NCBI GenBank assembly: GCA_039028895.1
Contig: JBCCHF010000006.1
Location: forward strand, 1 to 64,000
DNA: 64,000 nucleotides
Source: JAHDCJ01 sp039028895
GTDB taxonomy: Bacteria > Bacteroidota > Bacteroidia > Chitinophagales > Saprospiraceae
Reading direction: 5' to 3'
Shown: positions 39,114 through 49,179 of the stretch, piece by piece
How the letters are laid out: the number at the start of each line of letters is the position of its first letter
Numbering within the stretch: position 1 is the stretch's first letter
Position numbers and translations under genes: made by a program
The notes under the pieces: model-generated
Databases searched by the model: none
Told to the model about the DNA's origin: nothing
The model's input: only the letters and a program-made list of their open reading frames with translations

Positions 39114-40547
39114 TTAATCGACATTTCCGTGTAAAAAGCGATTATTTTCCTTTAATTCTGGTTTATCGTCGCCGGTAATACTCCATTTGGACACAGTCGA
39201 CTCAGTGGAATGTTGAATTTCATCCAGTTTGACCTTGCGGCGCAGATAAGCAGGAACATTCTCAAGCTCCATAAGTGAATTCGGATTATTGAGCTTATTC
39301 TGAAGATTACCCAAGAATTTCTTTGGGTTACCCTCATTGTTCATTTTCTTTTTCTTATTCTTTTCAACCTGGTCATCCTCCTTTATAAATGGATCACCAT
39401 AATTTTTCTGAATAAATGTGCTGTGCTTAGGTGTAACATCTTCGAATTCATAAACCAATGAGTTCTCAGTTTCCTCTGGAAATTCAATCTGAGGCTCCTT
39501 TGGTATAAGCGTATTTTGGTTATCATCATCATTTAAAGAAACGATAACCTTAGGCTCTTTCTTATTTTTACGAATATATTCACGGCCTTTTTCAAAACCC
39601 GTAGCAATAATAGTTACACTAACCTTCTCTCCTAGGTTTTCGTTGAAACAATTACCCCAGATCAGATCTGTACCGATACCTGCTTCTTCCTGGACATATT
39701 CAGTGATTTCGAAAATCTCGTCCATTGTAACTTCTTTGTTACCAGAGGTAATATTCAACAGGATATGCTGAGCTCCAGTAATATTATTTTCCTTTAGCAA
39801 TGGAGAGTTAAGTGCCTCCTCGACCGCACGTCTTGCTCGGTTTTCACCTTCGACAGTTGCGGTACCCATAATGGCAACCCCTGAACCTCTCATCACTGTA
39901 TTGACATCTTCGAAGTCGACGTTGATATAACCGGGAACAGTAATGATCTCCGCAATACCTTTAGCTGCAACAGTCAGGATTTCATCTGCTTCACCAAATG
40001 CCTCTGACAAGGTCAGGTTACCATGAATCTCTCTCAATTTATCGTTTGAAATAATAATGAGGGTATCCACATTTTTTTTGAATTCCTCCAGTCCTTCGTG
40101 TGCCTGATGCATTCTGCGACGGCCTTCAAAGGTAAACGGAATAGTTACGATACCGACTGTGAGAATATCCATTTCCTGTGCTGTTTTTGCGATAACAGGA
40201 GCTGCACCAGTTCCAGTACCACCGCCCATTCCGGCGGTAATGAATACCATTTTGGTATTATCGCCAAGGAAATTTCTAATATCTTCTATAGATTCCACAC
40301 ATGCTTCACGGCCAATATTTGGCTTTGAGCCGGCGCCACGACCTTCGGTTAATGACGGTCCAAGCTGAATCTGTGTGTTTACTGGGCTGATCTCCATTGC
40401 CTGGTTATCAGTATTGCAAATGGCGAAATCAACACCAACAATGCCTTGCTTATACATGTGGGCTACGGCATTGCTTCCTCCTCCACCTACACCAATTACC
40501 TTGATGATTGAGGAGTTCTCTTCGGACAAGTTAAATTGCATATCCAT
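39114..40547 (-). CDS. ftsZ: Cell division protein FtsZ
   Basis: FtsZ is the tubulin-like GTPase that forms the division ring. The 477-residue protein has the glycine loop VIGVGGGGSNAV, the tubulin signature GGGTGTG (108-114) and a GTPase/activation domain up to about 330. A variable linker follows (about 330-425). The conserved C-terminal peptide VPAYLRR (431-437), which binds FtsA, is followed by another 40 residues, so it is not terminal as in most bacteria. Last gene of the dcw cluster, 96 bp after ftsA. Confidence 0.97.
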   Translation of the reverse strand: MDMQFNLSEENSSIIKVIGVGGGGSNAVAHMYKQGIVGVDFAICNTDNQAMEISPVNTQIQLGPSLTEGRGAGSKPNIGREACVESIEDIRNFLGDNTKMVFITAGMGGGTGTGAAPVIAKTAQEMDILTVGIVTIPFTFEGRRRMHQAHEGLEEFKKNVDTLIIISNDKLREIHGNLTLSEAFGEADEILTVAAKGIAEIITVPGYINVDFEDVNTVMRGSGVAIMGTATVEGENRARRAVEEALNSPLLKENNITGAQHILLNITSGNKEVTMDEIFEITEYVQEEAGIGTDLIWGNCFNENLGEKVSVTIIATGFEKGREYIRKNKKEPKVIVSLNDDDNQNTLIPKEPQIEFPEETENSLVYEFEDVTPKHSTFIQKNYGDPFIKEDDQVEKNKKKKMNNEGNPKKFLGNLQNKLNNPNSLMELENVPAYLRRKVKLDEIQHSTESTVSKWSITGDDKPELKENNRFLHGNVD

Positions 40548-40643
40548 GATTTTGAATTGTTGGTTCTTAAATGAATTTGGTTGTTTGTTTTTTGGCTTTT
40601 TGCGGGTTGCCCCAATACCGAAAAACTTTTTATTGTTTTGTTT

Positions 40644-41930
40644 TTAAAATTCTCTGTCTGGTTCTGCTTCAAACCAATCCTTGGTTTGGCGGAACAATTT
40701 TTCATACCATGAAGGGGTTTCACTGACCAATTCCTCTTCCAGCACCTCTTCTTCTACTTGTGCAGTATTATAGTGCTTATTGGACAGGCCTTTCATCAAA
40801 AGACCGATAGCCGTGGAAAAGATCGGGCTGCTAACTTCCTGGGCATATCCATGAGACAGCTGCTCAACTGGAATGCCGATGCGGGTATTGATTCCTGTGT
40901 GGAATTCGACCAACTTGTCGACATATCTAAGCAGGGAACCTCCTCCTGTGAGTACGATACCCCCAATCAGTTTGCGCTCGAATCCAGAACGGCGGATTTC
41001 CCAATAGATCTGGTCAAAGATCTCCTCCACACGTGCCTGGATGATACGTGCAAGATTTTTCTCAGAAATCTCTTTTGGTGGGCGTCCTTTTAAACCAGGA
41101 ATCGTAATAATCCGGTTATCATAAACTTCATCAGCTAATGCAGCACCGAATTTTACTTTCAGCTGTTCTGCCTGGTGATGCATTACAGTACAGCCTTCTT
41201 TGATATCCTTTGTGATGACATTTCCACCAAAAGGGATAACGGCTGTATGCCTGATAATTCCTTCATGGAATATTGCCAGATCGGTAGTACCGCCTCCGAT
41301 ATCAACCAAAGCAACACCTGCTTCTTTTTCCTCTTCACTAAGCACAGCTTCTGAAGATGCGATTGGCTCTAATGTCAAGCTTGCTACATTGAGATTTGAT
41401 TTTTCAACACAACGATTGATATTCTTTGATGCCGTAATCTGACCGGTAATGATATGGAAATTGGCTTCCAGCCTTGTTCCCGACATTCCAATCGGATCAA
41501 CTATGCCTTGCTCATTATCAACGATATACTCTTGCGGAATTACATGGATGATCTTGTCACCAGGTGGCAATACCAGCTTGTGCATATCTTTTACTAATTG
41601 ATCGATATCCTTGCTGCTAATCTCATCCTGGATATTATCACGGGTGTGAATTCCTCTGTGTTGAAGGCTCTTGATATGCTGGCCTGCAATACCTACATTA
41701 ACGACTTTGATTTCAATTCCGGCACGGCGTTCGGCTTCCGCAACAGCATCCGAGATAGCTTTTACAGTTTTTTCGATATTAGAAACGACTCCCCGTAAAA
41801 CGCCAACGGACTCTACTTTTCCGAAACCGAGAATTTCGATCTTTCCGAATTCATCACGGCGACCTGCGATAGCGCAGACCTTAGTTGTTCCAATGTCTAA
41901 TGCGACTACGATTTCTGAATGTTGGCTCAT
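40644..41930 (-). CDS. ftsA: Cell division protein FtsA
   Basis: FtsA is the actin-like protein that anchors FtsZ to the membrane. The 428-residue product has VALDIGTTKVCAIAG (phosphate 1), VALVDIGGGTTDLAIF (phosphate 2) and GGIVLTGGGSLL (adenosine motif). The C-terminus carries an amphipathic helix (SWYEKLFRQTKDWF, about 406-419) suited to membrane targeting. ftsQ ends 4 bp upstream, so the two are probably coupled. Confidence 0.96.
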   Translation of the reverse strand: MSQHSEIVVALDIGTTKVCAIAGRRDEFGKIEILGFGKVESVGVLRGVVSNIEKTVKAISDAVAEAERRAGIEIKVVNVGIAGQHIKSLQHRGIHTRDNIQDEISSKDIDQLVKDMHKLVLPPGDKIIHVIPQEYIVDNEQGIVDPIGMSGTRLEANFHIITGQITASKNINRCVEKSNLNVASLTLEPIASSEAVLSEEEKEAGVALVDIGGGTTDLAIFHEGIIRHTAVIPFGGNVITKDIKEGCTVMHHQAEQLKVKFGAALADEVYDNRIITIPGLKGRPPKEISEKNLARIIQARVEEIFDQIYWEIRRSGFERKLIGGIVLTGGGSLLRYVDKLVEFHTGINTRIGIPVEQLSHGYAQEVSSPIFSTAIGLLMKGLSNKHYNTAQVEEEVLEEELVSETPSWYEKLFRQTKDWFEAEPDREF

Positions 41931-41934
41931 AACT

Positions 41935-42723
41935 TTACGTTTTTGAACAGACTACCTGTCCTTTAAATTTTAAATTGATGGTTTTGTATTTGCTCCACCC
42001 GGTATACGCTAGGCCCTCCCGGTAAAAGACTTTCAGATTATCTAATTTTTCAGCCATCCTGTCGGTACTTCCCAGGATGATCTTATGTTTTCCAATTTTT
42101 GGTGCCATGATGATGTCTCCTTCCGAATTCACGTAGAATTGCTCTATCATAGCATTCAGGAATGGATCATCTTTTACAAAATGAGCTAAGTCAAAAAGTT
42201 GCTTCAATACATGCTCTTCTGTTTCAAGGAACATCTCATCAAAAACTGGCACATAACCCGAGGCGACCACAACACGCGGTGTGAAATTCGCAGACAACGG
42301 CATCTTTTTACCTTCATAATCGAGGTAGAAATGTGTGCCTTGTCCATCCACTACCCTAATCAATGGTTGCCTTTGATTGACCCTGACTCTAACCTTTGAT
42401 AAAGCATCCACATAAACGTCTGCATTCAAAATGAAAGGGTCACTTTCCAGTACCTTTTCAACTTCTCTCAGGTCAAGACTACCAATTGGAATCCCATTCA
42501 ACACATGCCCAAATCTTCTCTTTATTGTATTCCTTACATCTCCTTCAGTGATGAAATGCTCATTAGCTTTGCCCATAATCTCAACTTGAAAATCGATTGA
42601 ATCACCACTCCTTTTCTGCTGGATCGCCGATAAGAGTAAAACCAACAACAATAGACCCCCTCCAATCCAGAAGAATTGCTTGGTAAGTTTCATGTAGTTT
42701 GTAGTGACTTTTGTCATTTTCAT
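41935..42723 (-). CDS. ftsQ: Cell division protein FtsQ
   Basis: A 262-residue bitopic protein: short cytoplasmic N-terminus, one membrane helix (about 18-36) and a periplasmic part. The first periplasmic segment (EIMGKANEHFITEGDVRN onward) fits the POTRA-like domain, and KVLESDPFILNADVYVD matches the conserved FtsQ strand region. FtsQ links early and late divisome proteins through FtsB and FtsL. Position between murC and ftsA is canonical. ATG 42693 (MKLTKQFF) is an alternative start. Sequence is divergent, so the call leans on context. Confidence 0.88.
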   Translation of the reverse strand: MKMTKVTTNYMKLTKQFFWIGGGLLLLVLLLSAIQQKRSGDSIDFQVEIMGKANEHFITEGDVRNTIKRRFGHVLNGIPIGSLDLREVEKVLESDPFILNADVYVDALSKVRVRVNQRQPLIRVVDGQGTHFYLDYEGKKMPLSANFTPRVVVASGYVPVFDEMFLETEEHVLKQLFDLAHFVKDDPFLNAMIEQFYVNSEGDIIMAPKIGKHKIILGSTDRMAEKLDNLKVFYREGLAYTGWSKYKTINLKFKGQVVCSKT

Positions 42724-42781
42724 TTTGTTTTCCAGAACGTAATCCTGGTATTTATTTGAAGCTATTGTTCTGCTTCGATAA

Positions 42782-44146
42782 TTATTTATGTTTTAAAATT
42801 TTAGCGATTTCAGGAACCAGCTTATCAATATCTCCTGCTCCCATCGTCATTAATACATCTATCTCTTCATTGATTAGATAATCTGCTAACTCGTTTTTTG
42901 TCAGCATTTGCGCATTTTGGTTTTCCATCTGTTCAAGAATCGTCATTGAGCTGATGCCTGGTATCGGTTCTTCCCTTGCGGGATAAATCCCCAGAAGGAC
43001 ACAAGCGTCAAGTTGATCCAGTGCTGCTGCAAATTCTGTTGCAAAATCTTTAGTCCTGCTAAAAAGGTGTGGCTGAAATACACCAGTAATCTTCTTTTTA
43101 GGATAAAGATTTCTTGCTGCTTTTATCGTCGAATTCAATTCCTCCGGGTGATGTGCATAATCATCGATAAACACCAGTTTTTTCTCCCGAATAATAAATT
43201 CGAACCGTCTTTTAACGCCTTTAAATCCAGCAAGTGCTTTCATGATCTTTTTCTTTTTCAGACCAAGGTGTAAAGCAATGGAAATTGCAGCTGTTGCATT
43301 CTCTACATTGTGTTTTCCAGGCATTGGGAGTTCAACGTTGTCAAAATCTCCGTAAATACTCCTGATGTCGAAAACAAATTGCCCTTTCTTCACCCTGACT
43401 TTTCTGGCTCCTATATCGGCTCTTCCCTGACCAAAACTATTGATGTCAACTTTTTTCCTGACCTCCTTTGAGACCAGCTTTTTTTTAATCTTTTGGTTCA
43501 CGAAAACCTTTCCATCAGGCTTTACCTTTAACAGGAATTCGCGATAAGCATTTTCCATGAATTCTGCAGTCTCGTAAATGTCGAGATGATCAGCATCAAT
43601 CGAGGAAACGGTTGCAATATCAGGGCTGAGTTGTAAAAATGAACGATCATATTCATCTGCTTCAACTACCACCCATTCTGATTTCCCTTCCACAAAATTC
43701 GAATCGAAATTCCCGGCTATTCCGCCAAGGAAAGCTGAACAATCCAATCCACAACTTCTGAGCACGTGAGTAACCATTGTCGAAGTGGTTGTTTTCCCAT
43801 GTGTACCAGCGATGGCGATCGTTTTCATTCCCCTGCTAATAAGGCCTAGTATTTCTGCCCTTTTCATAACCGGGTAATTTTGCTCCCTAAACCAGACCAA
43901 TTCTTCATGCGAATCTGGAACAGCAGGGGTGAAAACAACCAGATCAACTGCTTCTGGAATTTTCGATAAATCCTCGTCGTAGTGTATATGCATGCCTTCC
44001 TTTGAAAGCTGCTCTGTTAAATTCGTTTGGTTCAAATCGTAACCGTGGACCTCTATTCCTCTTCCATTGAAGTATCTTGCGAGTGCGCTCATGCCAATCC
44101 CTCCTATTCCGATAAAGTAGATGCGCTTGAGGTCCTTTAGTTCCAC
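42782..44146 (-). CDS. murC: UDP-N-acetylmuramate--L-alanine ligase MurC
   Basis: MurC adds L-alanine to UDP-MurNAc with ATP, the first peptide step. The 454-residue protein has the N-terminal Rossmann part FIGIGGIGMSALARYF, the ATP loop GTHGKTTT (114-121), and the C-terminal ligase domain with FIDDYAHHPEE and FQPHLFSRT. Length is typical. murG ends 6 bp upstream. Confidence 0.96.
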   Translation of the reverse strand: MELKDLKRIYFIGIGGIGMSALARYFNGRGIEVHGYDLNQTNLTEQLSKEGMHIHYDEDLSKIPEAVDLVVFTPAVPDSHEELVWFREQNYPVMKRAEILGLISRGMKTIAIAGTHGKTTTSTMVTHVLRSCGLDCSAFLGGIAGNFDSNFVEGKSEWVVVEADEYDRSFLQLSPDIATVSSIDADHLDIYETAEFMENAYREFLLKVKPDGKVFVNQKIKKKLVSKEVRKKVDINSFGQGRADIGARKVRVKKGQFVFDIRSIYGDFDNVELPMPGKHNVENATAAISIALHLGLKKKKIMKALAGFKGVKRRFEFIIREKKLVFIDDYAHHPEELNSTIKAARNLYPKKKITGVFQPHLFSRTKDFATEFAAALDQLDACVLLGIYPAREEPIPGISSMTILEQMENQNAQMLTKNELADYLINEEIDVLMTMGAGDIDKLVPEIAKILKHK

Positions 44147-44152
44147 TCGATT

Positions 44153-45247
44153 TTATTTTGTTTTTACCAGGGCCAAAACCTCCCTGGCGATTTCATCCGA
44201 TGCATTTGGCTTGGCCAATTCACGGATATTTTTCGACAGATTTTCAAGTTCCTCCTTCTGGTTCATCAGCTTTAGAGCCCTACTCACCATTTCTTTTGGT
44301 GCATCTTTATCAGCAACCAGTATCGCTGCTCCTTTTTCCACCAAAGACTTCGCATTTGCTGTCTGGTGATCTTCTGCCACATTTGGAGAAGGAACCAGTA
44401 TAGATGGCTTACCGACCATACAAAGCTCGGAGATGGTTGAAGCACCTGATCTTGCAATCACGACATCTGCCATGGCGTAAGCCAAATCCATTCTGTCAAC
44501 GAAAGCTGTGATCTTCACATTTGGCAGATCAGCAACTTTAGGCTCGAACTCATCGATATACAATTTGCCACTTTGCCAAAGCACTTGAACATCATCGCGT
44601 TTCAACAGATCTAGGCTTCCACTCATACTGTTGTTAAGTGATCGCGCGCCAAGGCTACCTCCAGTCAGAAAAATTGTTTTCCTGCCGGGGTCGAACCCGA
44701 AATGTTTAATGCCTTCAAGACGTTTGTCCCTGGCTTTAATCAAATCTGCTCTTACCGGATTCCCCGTAAGGGTGATTTTATTTTTTGGAAACCATCTCTC
44801 CAGTCCTTCATAGGCTACACAAATCTTATCGACCTTTTTGGCTAATAATCTGTTTGTGATGCCCGGATAAGAATTTTGTTCCTGCACGAGGCAAGGAATT
44901 CCTTTTCTCGTTGCTATCTCCAGCAGCGGGCCACTGGCATATCCGCCAACACCAACTACCACGTCCGGTTTAAAGCGTCTCACGATCCCGATTGATCTAA
45001 AAAGACTAACCAATAATTTCAATGGGAACATCAGGTTCCGCAAAGTCAATTTCCTGTGAAATCCACTTATCCATAATCCTTTTATCGGGTATCCTGCTTT
45101 TGGAACTTTTTCCATCTCAAGCTTTCCCTTCGCCCCGACAAAAAGGATGTCGATATCTTTGTCTGCCTTTTTCAAGGCATTGGCAATCGCTATTGCCGGG
45201 TAAACATGGCCTCCTGTGCCGCCGCCGCTGATAATTATTTTTGTCAT
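44153..45247 (-). CDS. murG: Lipid II synthase MurG
   Basis: MurG transfers GlcNAc from UDP-GlcNAc to lipid I on the inner leaflet. The 364-residue GT-B protein has GGTGGHVYPAIAIA (8-21), GVGGYASGPLLEIA, EQNSYPGITNRLLA and the UDP-binding segment ARSGASTISELCMVGKPSI. All are diagnostic. It lies between ftsW (49 bp) and murC (6 bp). Confidence 0.96.
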   Translation of the reverse strand: MTKIIISGGGTGGHVYPAIAIANALKKADKDIDILFVGAKGKLEMEKVPKAGYPIKGLWISGFHRKLTLRNLMFPLKLLVSLFRSIGIVRRFKPDVVVGVGGYASGPLLEIATRKGIPCLVQEQNSYPGITNRLLAKKVDKICVAYEGLERWFPKNKITLTGNPVRADLIKARDKRLEGIKHFGFDPGRKTIFLTGGSLGARSLNNSMSGSLDLLKRDDVQVLWQSGKLYIDEFEPKVADLPNVKITAFVDRMDLAYAMADVVIARSGASTISELCMVGKPSILVPSPNVAEDHQTANAKSLVEKGAAILVADKDAPKEMVSRALKLMNQKEELENLSKNIRELAKPNASDEIAREVLALVKTK

Positions 45248-45296
45248 CGTTTTCCGTGGTTACTTTGAACCTCGCAAAGTCTGTTTCTAATTCCGG

Positions 45297-46433
45297 CTAA
45301 GCCGCTTTTTCAATGTATTTACTTACACTCAGTATCATACCGATACTCACACAGGTGAACAACAAGGAAGTTCCTCCCATACTAAGCAGTGGCAGCGGTA
45401 ATCCGGTAACTGGTACCAAATGTACCGCCACTGCCATGTTCACTAAAGCCTGTATTACTAAGCTCAGACAGAGCCCGAGCGCTAACATTGCACCAAATGC
45501 CTTTGGACTTCTGGTTACCAAACTCACCACACGAAACAATAGCACGATATACAGTCCGAGAATGATAAAGCCCCCTACCAATCCATATTCTTCAATAATG
45601 ATTGCGTAGATAAAATCAGCATAAGCAGAAGGCAAAAAATTTCTATGTAAACTATTACCAGGCCCTACACCAAATAACCCACCTTCTGCGATGGCCATTT
45701 TAGCTCTTTGCACCTGGTAAGACCCTTCCTTATTATTGAAGAAGTCATCAGTTCTTGTAATCCAAGTTTCCAGCCTGATCAGATCAGGAAAGAATTGTGC
45801 AAGGATGATCAGACAAGCAAACATCACGATCCCAAGCAGCAGGAGTAACCCAATATATTTGATATCAACCCTGCCAATGAACATCATCAATGTGCAGATC
45901 AGGAATAACACCATTGCTGTAGAAAGGTCAGCTGGAGCAATCAATCCGCAGATGACGATGATCGGAATGATAATCGGCACAAAAGCTGATTTGAAATCTC
46001 GGATATAGTCCTGTTTTGCTGTGATCGCTCTTGCTACATAGAGAATTAACGCCAGCTTAGCCAGATCCGAAGTCTGGAAAGAAATGCCAACCACCGGTAG
46101 GGTTATCCAGCGGCTGGCTTCGTTAAGCGACGTACCGAAAGCTAACGTGTACATCAGCAATGGTACGGAGACGAGCAGCAGGATGGGAGCCACTCGTGAA
46201 AATCTCATGTAATGCAGCAAAAAGCAGATATACATTATACCCAAGCCACCGATCAAAAGTGCCAGGTGCTTAATCAAGTAAGCCTCTGTATCACCACCTT
46301 TATACTTATATGCCAAAGAACCTGTTGCAGAATAAACTGCGAGCAAAGAAAACAGCGACAACAGGGCAACGACGAGCCAAATGGCGCGGTCACCGCGAAG
46401 GTTGCTGTAAATTCTGTTCCCTATTGCTGTCAT
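45297..46433 (-). CDS. ftsW: Septal peptidoglycan polymerase FtsW
   Basis: FtsW is the SEDS-family glycosyltransferase that works with FtsI in the septum. The 378-residue protein has about ten membrane helices and the SEDS segments AEGGLFGVGPGNS and GLPLPLLSMGGTSLLFTC. It could in principle be RodA, but position between murD and murG points to FtsW. The spacer to murD carries two small GAAA-loop hairpins in the RNA. Confidence 0.93.
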   Translation of the reverse strand: MTAIGNRIYSNLRGDRAIWLVVALLSLFSLLAVYSATGSLAYKYKGGDTEAYLIKHLALLIGGLGIMYICFLLHYMRFSRVAPILLLVSVPLLMYTLAFGTSLNEASRWITLPVVGISFQTSDLAKLALILYVARAITAKQDYIRDFKSAFVPIIIPIIVICGLIAPADLSTAMVLFLICTLMMFIGRVDIKYIGLLLLLGIVMFACLIILAQFFPDLIRLETWITRTDDFFNNKEGSYQVQRAKMAIAEGGLFGVGPGNSLHRNFLPSAYADFIYAIIIEEYGLVGGFIILGLYIVLLFRVVSLVTRSPKAFGAMLALGLCLSLVIQALVNMAVAVHLVPVTGLPLPLLSMGGTSLLFTCVSIGMILSVSKYIEKAA

Positions 46434-46448
46434 GTTTTATATTGTTTT

Positions 46449-46478
46449 GCCTTTCGGCATTGTTTCGCCCTTTCGGGC
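46449..46478 (-). other. Two tandem GAAA-tetraloop hairpins in the murD-ftsW spacer
   Basis: On the transcribed strand the spacer reads GCCC-GAAA-GGGC, then a short gap, then GCC-GAAA-GGC. Both would form small stems with GNRA tetraloops in the mRNA just before ftsW. No T-run follows, so they are not terminators. Confidence 0.55.
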
Positions 46479-46496
46479 ATTGTTAAATTGTTTTGT

Positions 46497-47852
46497 CTAT
46501 TTCAATTTTAGGACGGCCTCTTTAAACATCTCTCCTCTTTCTTTATAATTATTGAACCTGTCAAAGCTGGCGCATGCTGGCGAGAGCAAGACAACGTCTC
46601 CTGGTTCTGCATATTTTTTTCCTAGCAAGACTGATGATTCTGCGCTTTCGGCGTCGTCCATAATCTTTACCTGGCTTGAAAAAGCTTCGTAGATTTTTGT
46701 GTTATCTACGCCAAGAGTGACGATGGCTTTTACCTTTTCTCTGACCAGATCTTCGAGCATGCTGTAGTCGTTTCCTTTGTCTTGTCCGCCGACGATCCAG
46801 ATCACGGGTTTGTCCATGGCTTCAAGAGCGAAGTAGACGGCATCTACATTTGTGGCTTTACTATCGTTGATGTAGTCAACATCGTTTATAGTGGCTATAA
46901 GCTCCAATCTGTGCGGATCATTCTGAAAAGTTGATAATGCTTTCGCAATTACTTTTTCAGAAACACCGACCAGACCTGCTGCCTGTACTGCACATGCGGC
47001 ATTGAACAAGTTGTGATTGCCTTTGACACTCATGTCACTGACATTAAACCATACGTCATCGAGATGGACTCTTCCATTCTCTATTACAGGTGGCATTAAT
47101 ATTTCAAGGCTTTTTGGCAGGATACTTTTACCCTGCAGCCAGTTATTTATGTTTTCATCATCCTTGTTTCGGATGAAGTAATTGGCGCTGTTTTGATTGC
47201 TGATGATTCTGAATTTTGAATCGATATAATTCTCAATTTTGTAATCATATCTGTCAAGATGATCAGCTGTAATGTTGAGCAAGATGGCGATGTCAGGAGT
47301 GAACTTTACGATCCCGTCGAGCTGAAAGCTGCTAAGTTCGAGTACGTAGTATTCGTTCTCCCCTATTGCCACTTGTCTCGCAAAGCCTGGTCCCACATTT
47401 CCGGCAAGAATTACATCATAGCCTGCTGTTTCCAAAATGTGATAAGTAAGGTTTGTCGTTGTCGTTTTTCCATTGCTTCCGGTTATTCCGATAATGAAAG
47501 CATTGGTATACCGACTAGCGAATTCGATCTCCGAAATCACTGGTGTTCCTATTTCGTGCAGTTGTTTGATCAGCGGTGCTTTGTCAGGAACTCCCGGACT
47601 TTTCACCACCAATCCTGCATTTTCAAGGATCCAGTCTTCGGAGTGGCTGCCTTCTTCGAACAGAATCTCTTCTTCTTCGAGTTCAGCTTTGTACTTTTCG
47701 CTGATCTGACCGAAGTCGGAAACGAAAATCCGCCATCCTTGCTTTTTGCCTAACAATGCTGCTCCTACCCCACTTTCTCCTGCACCTATGATGACAAGAA
47801 TCTTGTTTTCTATCTCGCCAAAGGGCTTTTCATATTGTTCGGCTTTGCCCAT
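46497..47852 (-). CDS. murD: UDP-N-acetylmuramoylalanine--D-glutamate ligase MurD
   Basis: MurD adds D-glutamate to UDP-MurNAc-L-Ala. The 451-residue protein has the N-terminal Rossmann segment VIIGAGESGVGAA, the ATP loop GSNGKTTT (125-132), NITADHLDRYD and the C-terminal part with ESSVLLGKKY and VVLLSPACASFDRF, the MurD end signature. The start at 47852 follows mraY by 37 bp. Length is typical. Confidence 0.95.
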   Translation of the reverse strand: MGKAEQYEKPFGEIENKILVIIGAGESGVGAALLGKKQGWRIFVSDFGQISEKYKAELEEEEILFEEGSHSEDWILENAGLVVKSPGVPDKAPLIKQLHEIGTPVISEIEFASRYTNAFIIGITGSNGKTTTTNLTYHILETAGYDVILAGNVGPGFARQVAIGENEYYVLELSSFQLDGIVKFTPDIAILLNITADHLDRYDYKIENYIDSKFRIISNQNSANYFIRNKDDENINNWLQGKSILPKSLEILMPPVIENGRVHLDDVWFNVSDMSVKGNHNLFNAACAVQAAGLVGVSEKVIAKALSTFQNDPHRLELIATINDVDYINDSKATNVDAVYFALEAMDKPVIWIVGGQDKGNDYSMLEDLVREKVKAIVTLGVDNTKIYEAFSSQVKIMDDAESAESSVLLGKKYAEPGDVVLLSPACASFDRFNNYKERGEMFKEAVLKLK

Positions 47853-47889
47853 TATTTCAATCTTAATGCTGTGTCAGCGCTTTCGCTGG

Positions 47890-49134
47890 TCAGCGTATTT
47901 TCAAGGTAATTATTGTCAATGCTGCCAGTAGTACTCCCACGATCCAGAACCTTGCTACGATCTTGGGTTCGGGGATATTTTTCTTCTGGTAGTGATGATG
48001 GAGCGGAGACATCAGGAACACCCTTCGGCCTTCGCCGTATTTTCGTTTGGTGTACTTGAAGTACCCTACCTGGATCATCACTGAAAGGTTTTCGATCACG
48101 AATATCCCGCAAAGGATTGGAATCAAAAGTTCCTTTCTGAGTACTATCGCCAGTGCTGCTATGATGCCGCCTAATGTCAAACTACCTGTGTCACCCATGA
48201 AAACCTGAGCTGGAAAGGCGTTATACCAGAGGAATCCGATACAAGCCCCTATGAAACAGGCAGAAAATATCACGAGTTCCTGGGTTTCAGGCAGATATAA
48301 TATCTTCAGGTAATCTGAAAATATAGCGTTACCCGAGACATAGGCTAACACCCCAAGTGTCGCACCGATTATCGCTGAGGTACCTGTTGCCAGTCCATCC
48401 AATCCATCTGTTAAATTGGCGGCGTTGGAAACTGCGGTTACGATGAATATCACCAGAGGAATAAAAATTATCCAAGCCAACTTTTTGGCATTGTCACCGG
48501 TAAACGCGATAAACGATGAGTAATCGAGCTGGTTTCCGGAGAAGAAAGGGATATTGGTTAATGTGGTTTTTACATAGGCCATTTCCCGGTCCATATCTGA
48601 AGGTGTATCGATTCTGACTATTTCATAGCCATTTGCCTGAGCTTTCTCAGGTGTCATTCTTACGACCACATCATTATGAAAAAACATCACTATTCCCACT
48701 ATGAGTCCTAATCCTACCTGGCCAAGAATCTTGAATCGGCCCCTTAATCCTTTTTTATCCTTTTTGAACACCTTGATATAGTCATCAGCAAAACCAATCA
48801 GGCCCATCCAAATGGTAGAAAGGATCATTAACTGGATATAGACATTTGTCAAATCTGCCAACAACAAACAAGGCACCAGGATCGACAGGATAATTATGAG
48901 ACCTCCCATAGTTGGCGTTCCCTGTTTGGCCATTTGACCGGCGAGATCGAGATCTCGAATCTCCTCTCCCACCTGCTTCTTCTGCAACATTCCGATAATT
49001 CGTTTCCCGAATACAATTGAGATAGTCAGGGAAAGGATAATCGCAGTAGCAGACCTGAACGAGATATACTGGAATAAACCAGCTCCGCTCAGTTGAAAAT
49101 TCGCTTCCAGATATTCGAATAAATGGTAAAGCAT
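47890..49134 (-). CDS. mraY: Phospho-MurNAc-pentapeptide transferase MraY
   Basis: MraY transfers phospho-MurNAc-pentapeptide to undecaprenyl phosphate to form lipid I. From ATG 49134 it has 414 residues and about ten membrane helices. Diagnostic motifs: KKDKKGLRGRFK, FADDYIKV, NLTDGLDGLATG, MGDTGSLTLGG and SPLHHHYQKK. The start MLYHLFEYLE is typical for Bacteroidota; the TTG at 49158 adds eight unrelated residues. It is longer than E. coli MraY (360), with an insert near residues 140-190, as in other Bacteroidota. Confidence 0.95.
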   Translation of the reverse strand: MLYHLFEYLEANFQLSGAGLFQYISFRSATAIILSLTISIVFGKRIIGMLQKKQVGEEIRDLDLAGQMAKQGTPTMGGLIIILSILVPCLLLADLTNVYIQLMILSTIWMGLIGFADDYIKVFKKDKKGLRGRFKILGQVGLGLIVGIVMFFHNDVVVRMTPEKAQANGYEIVRIDTPSDMDREMAYVKTTLTNIPFFSGNQLDYSSFIAFTGDNAKKLAWIIFIPLVIFIVTAVSNAANLTDGLDGLATGTSAIIGATLGVLAYVSGNAIFSDYLKILYLPETQELVIFSACFIGACIGFLWYNAFPAQVFMGDTGSLTLGGIIAALAIVLRKELLIPILCGIFVIENLSVMIQVGYFKYTKRKYGEGRRVFLMSPLHHHYQKKNIPEPKIVARFWIVGVLLAALTIITLKIR

Positions 49135-49179
49135 TTTTTTGTTTTTGGCCCCTGGCAATTATGCCCAGGGATTATGTTT

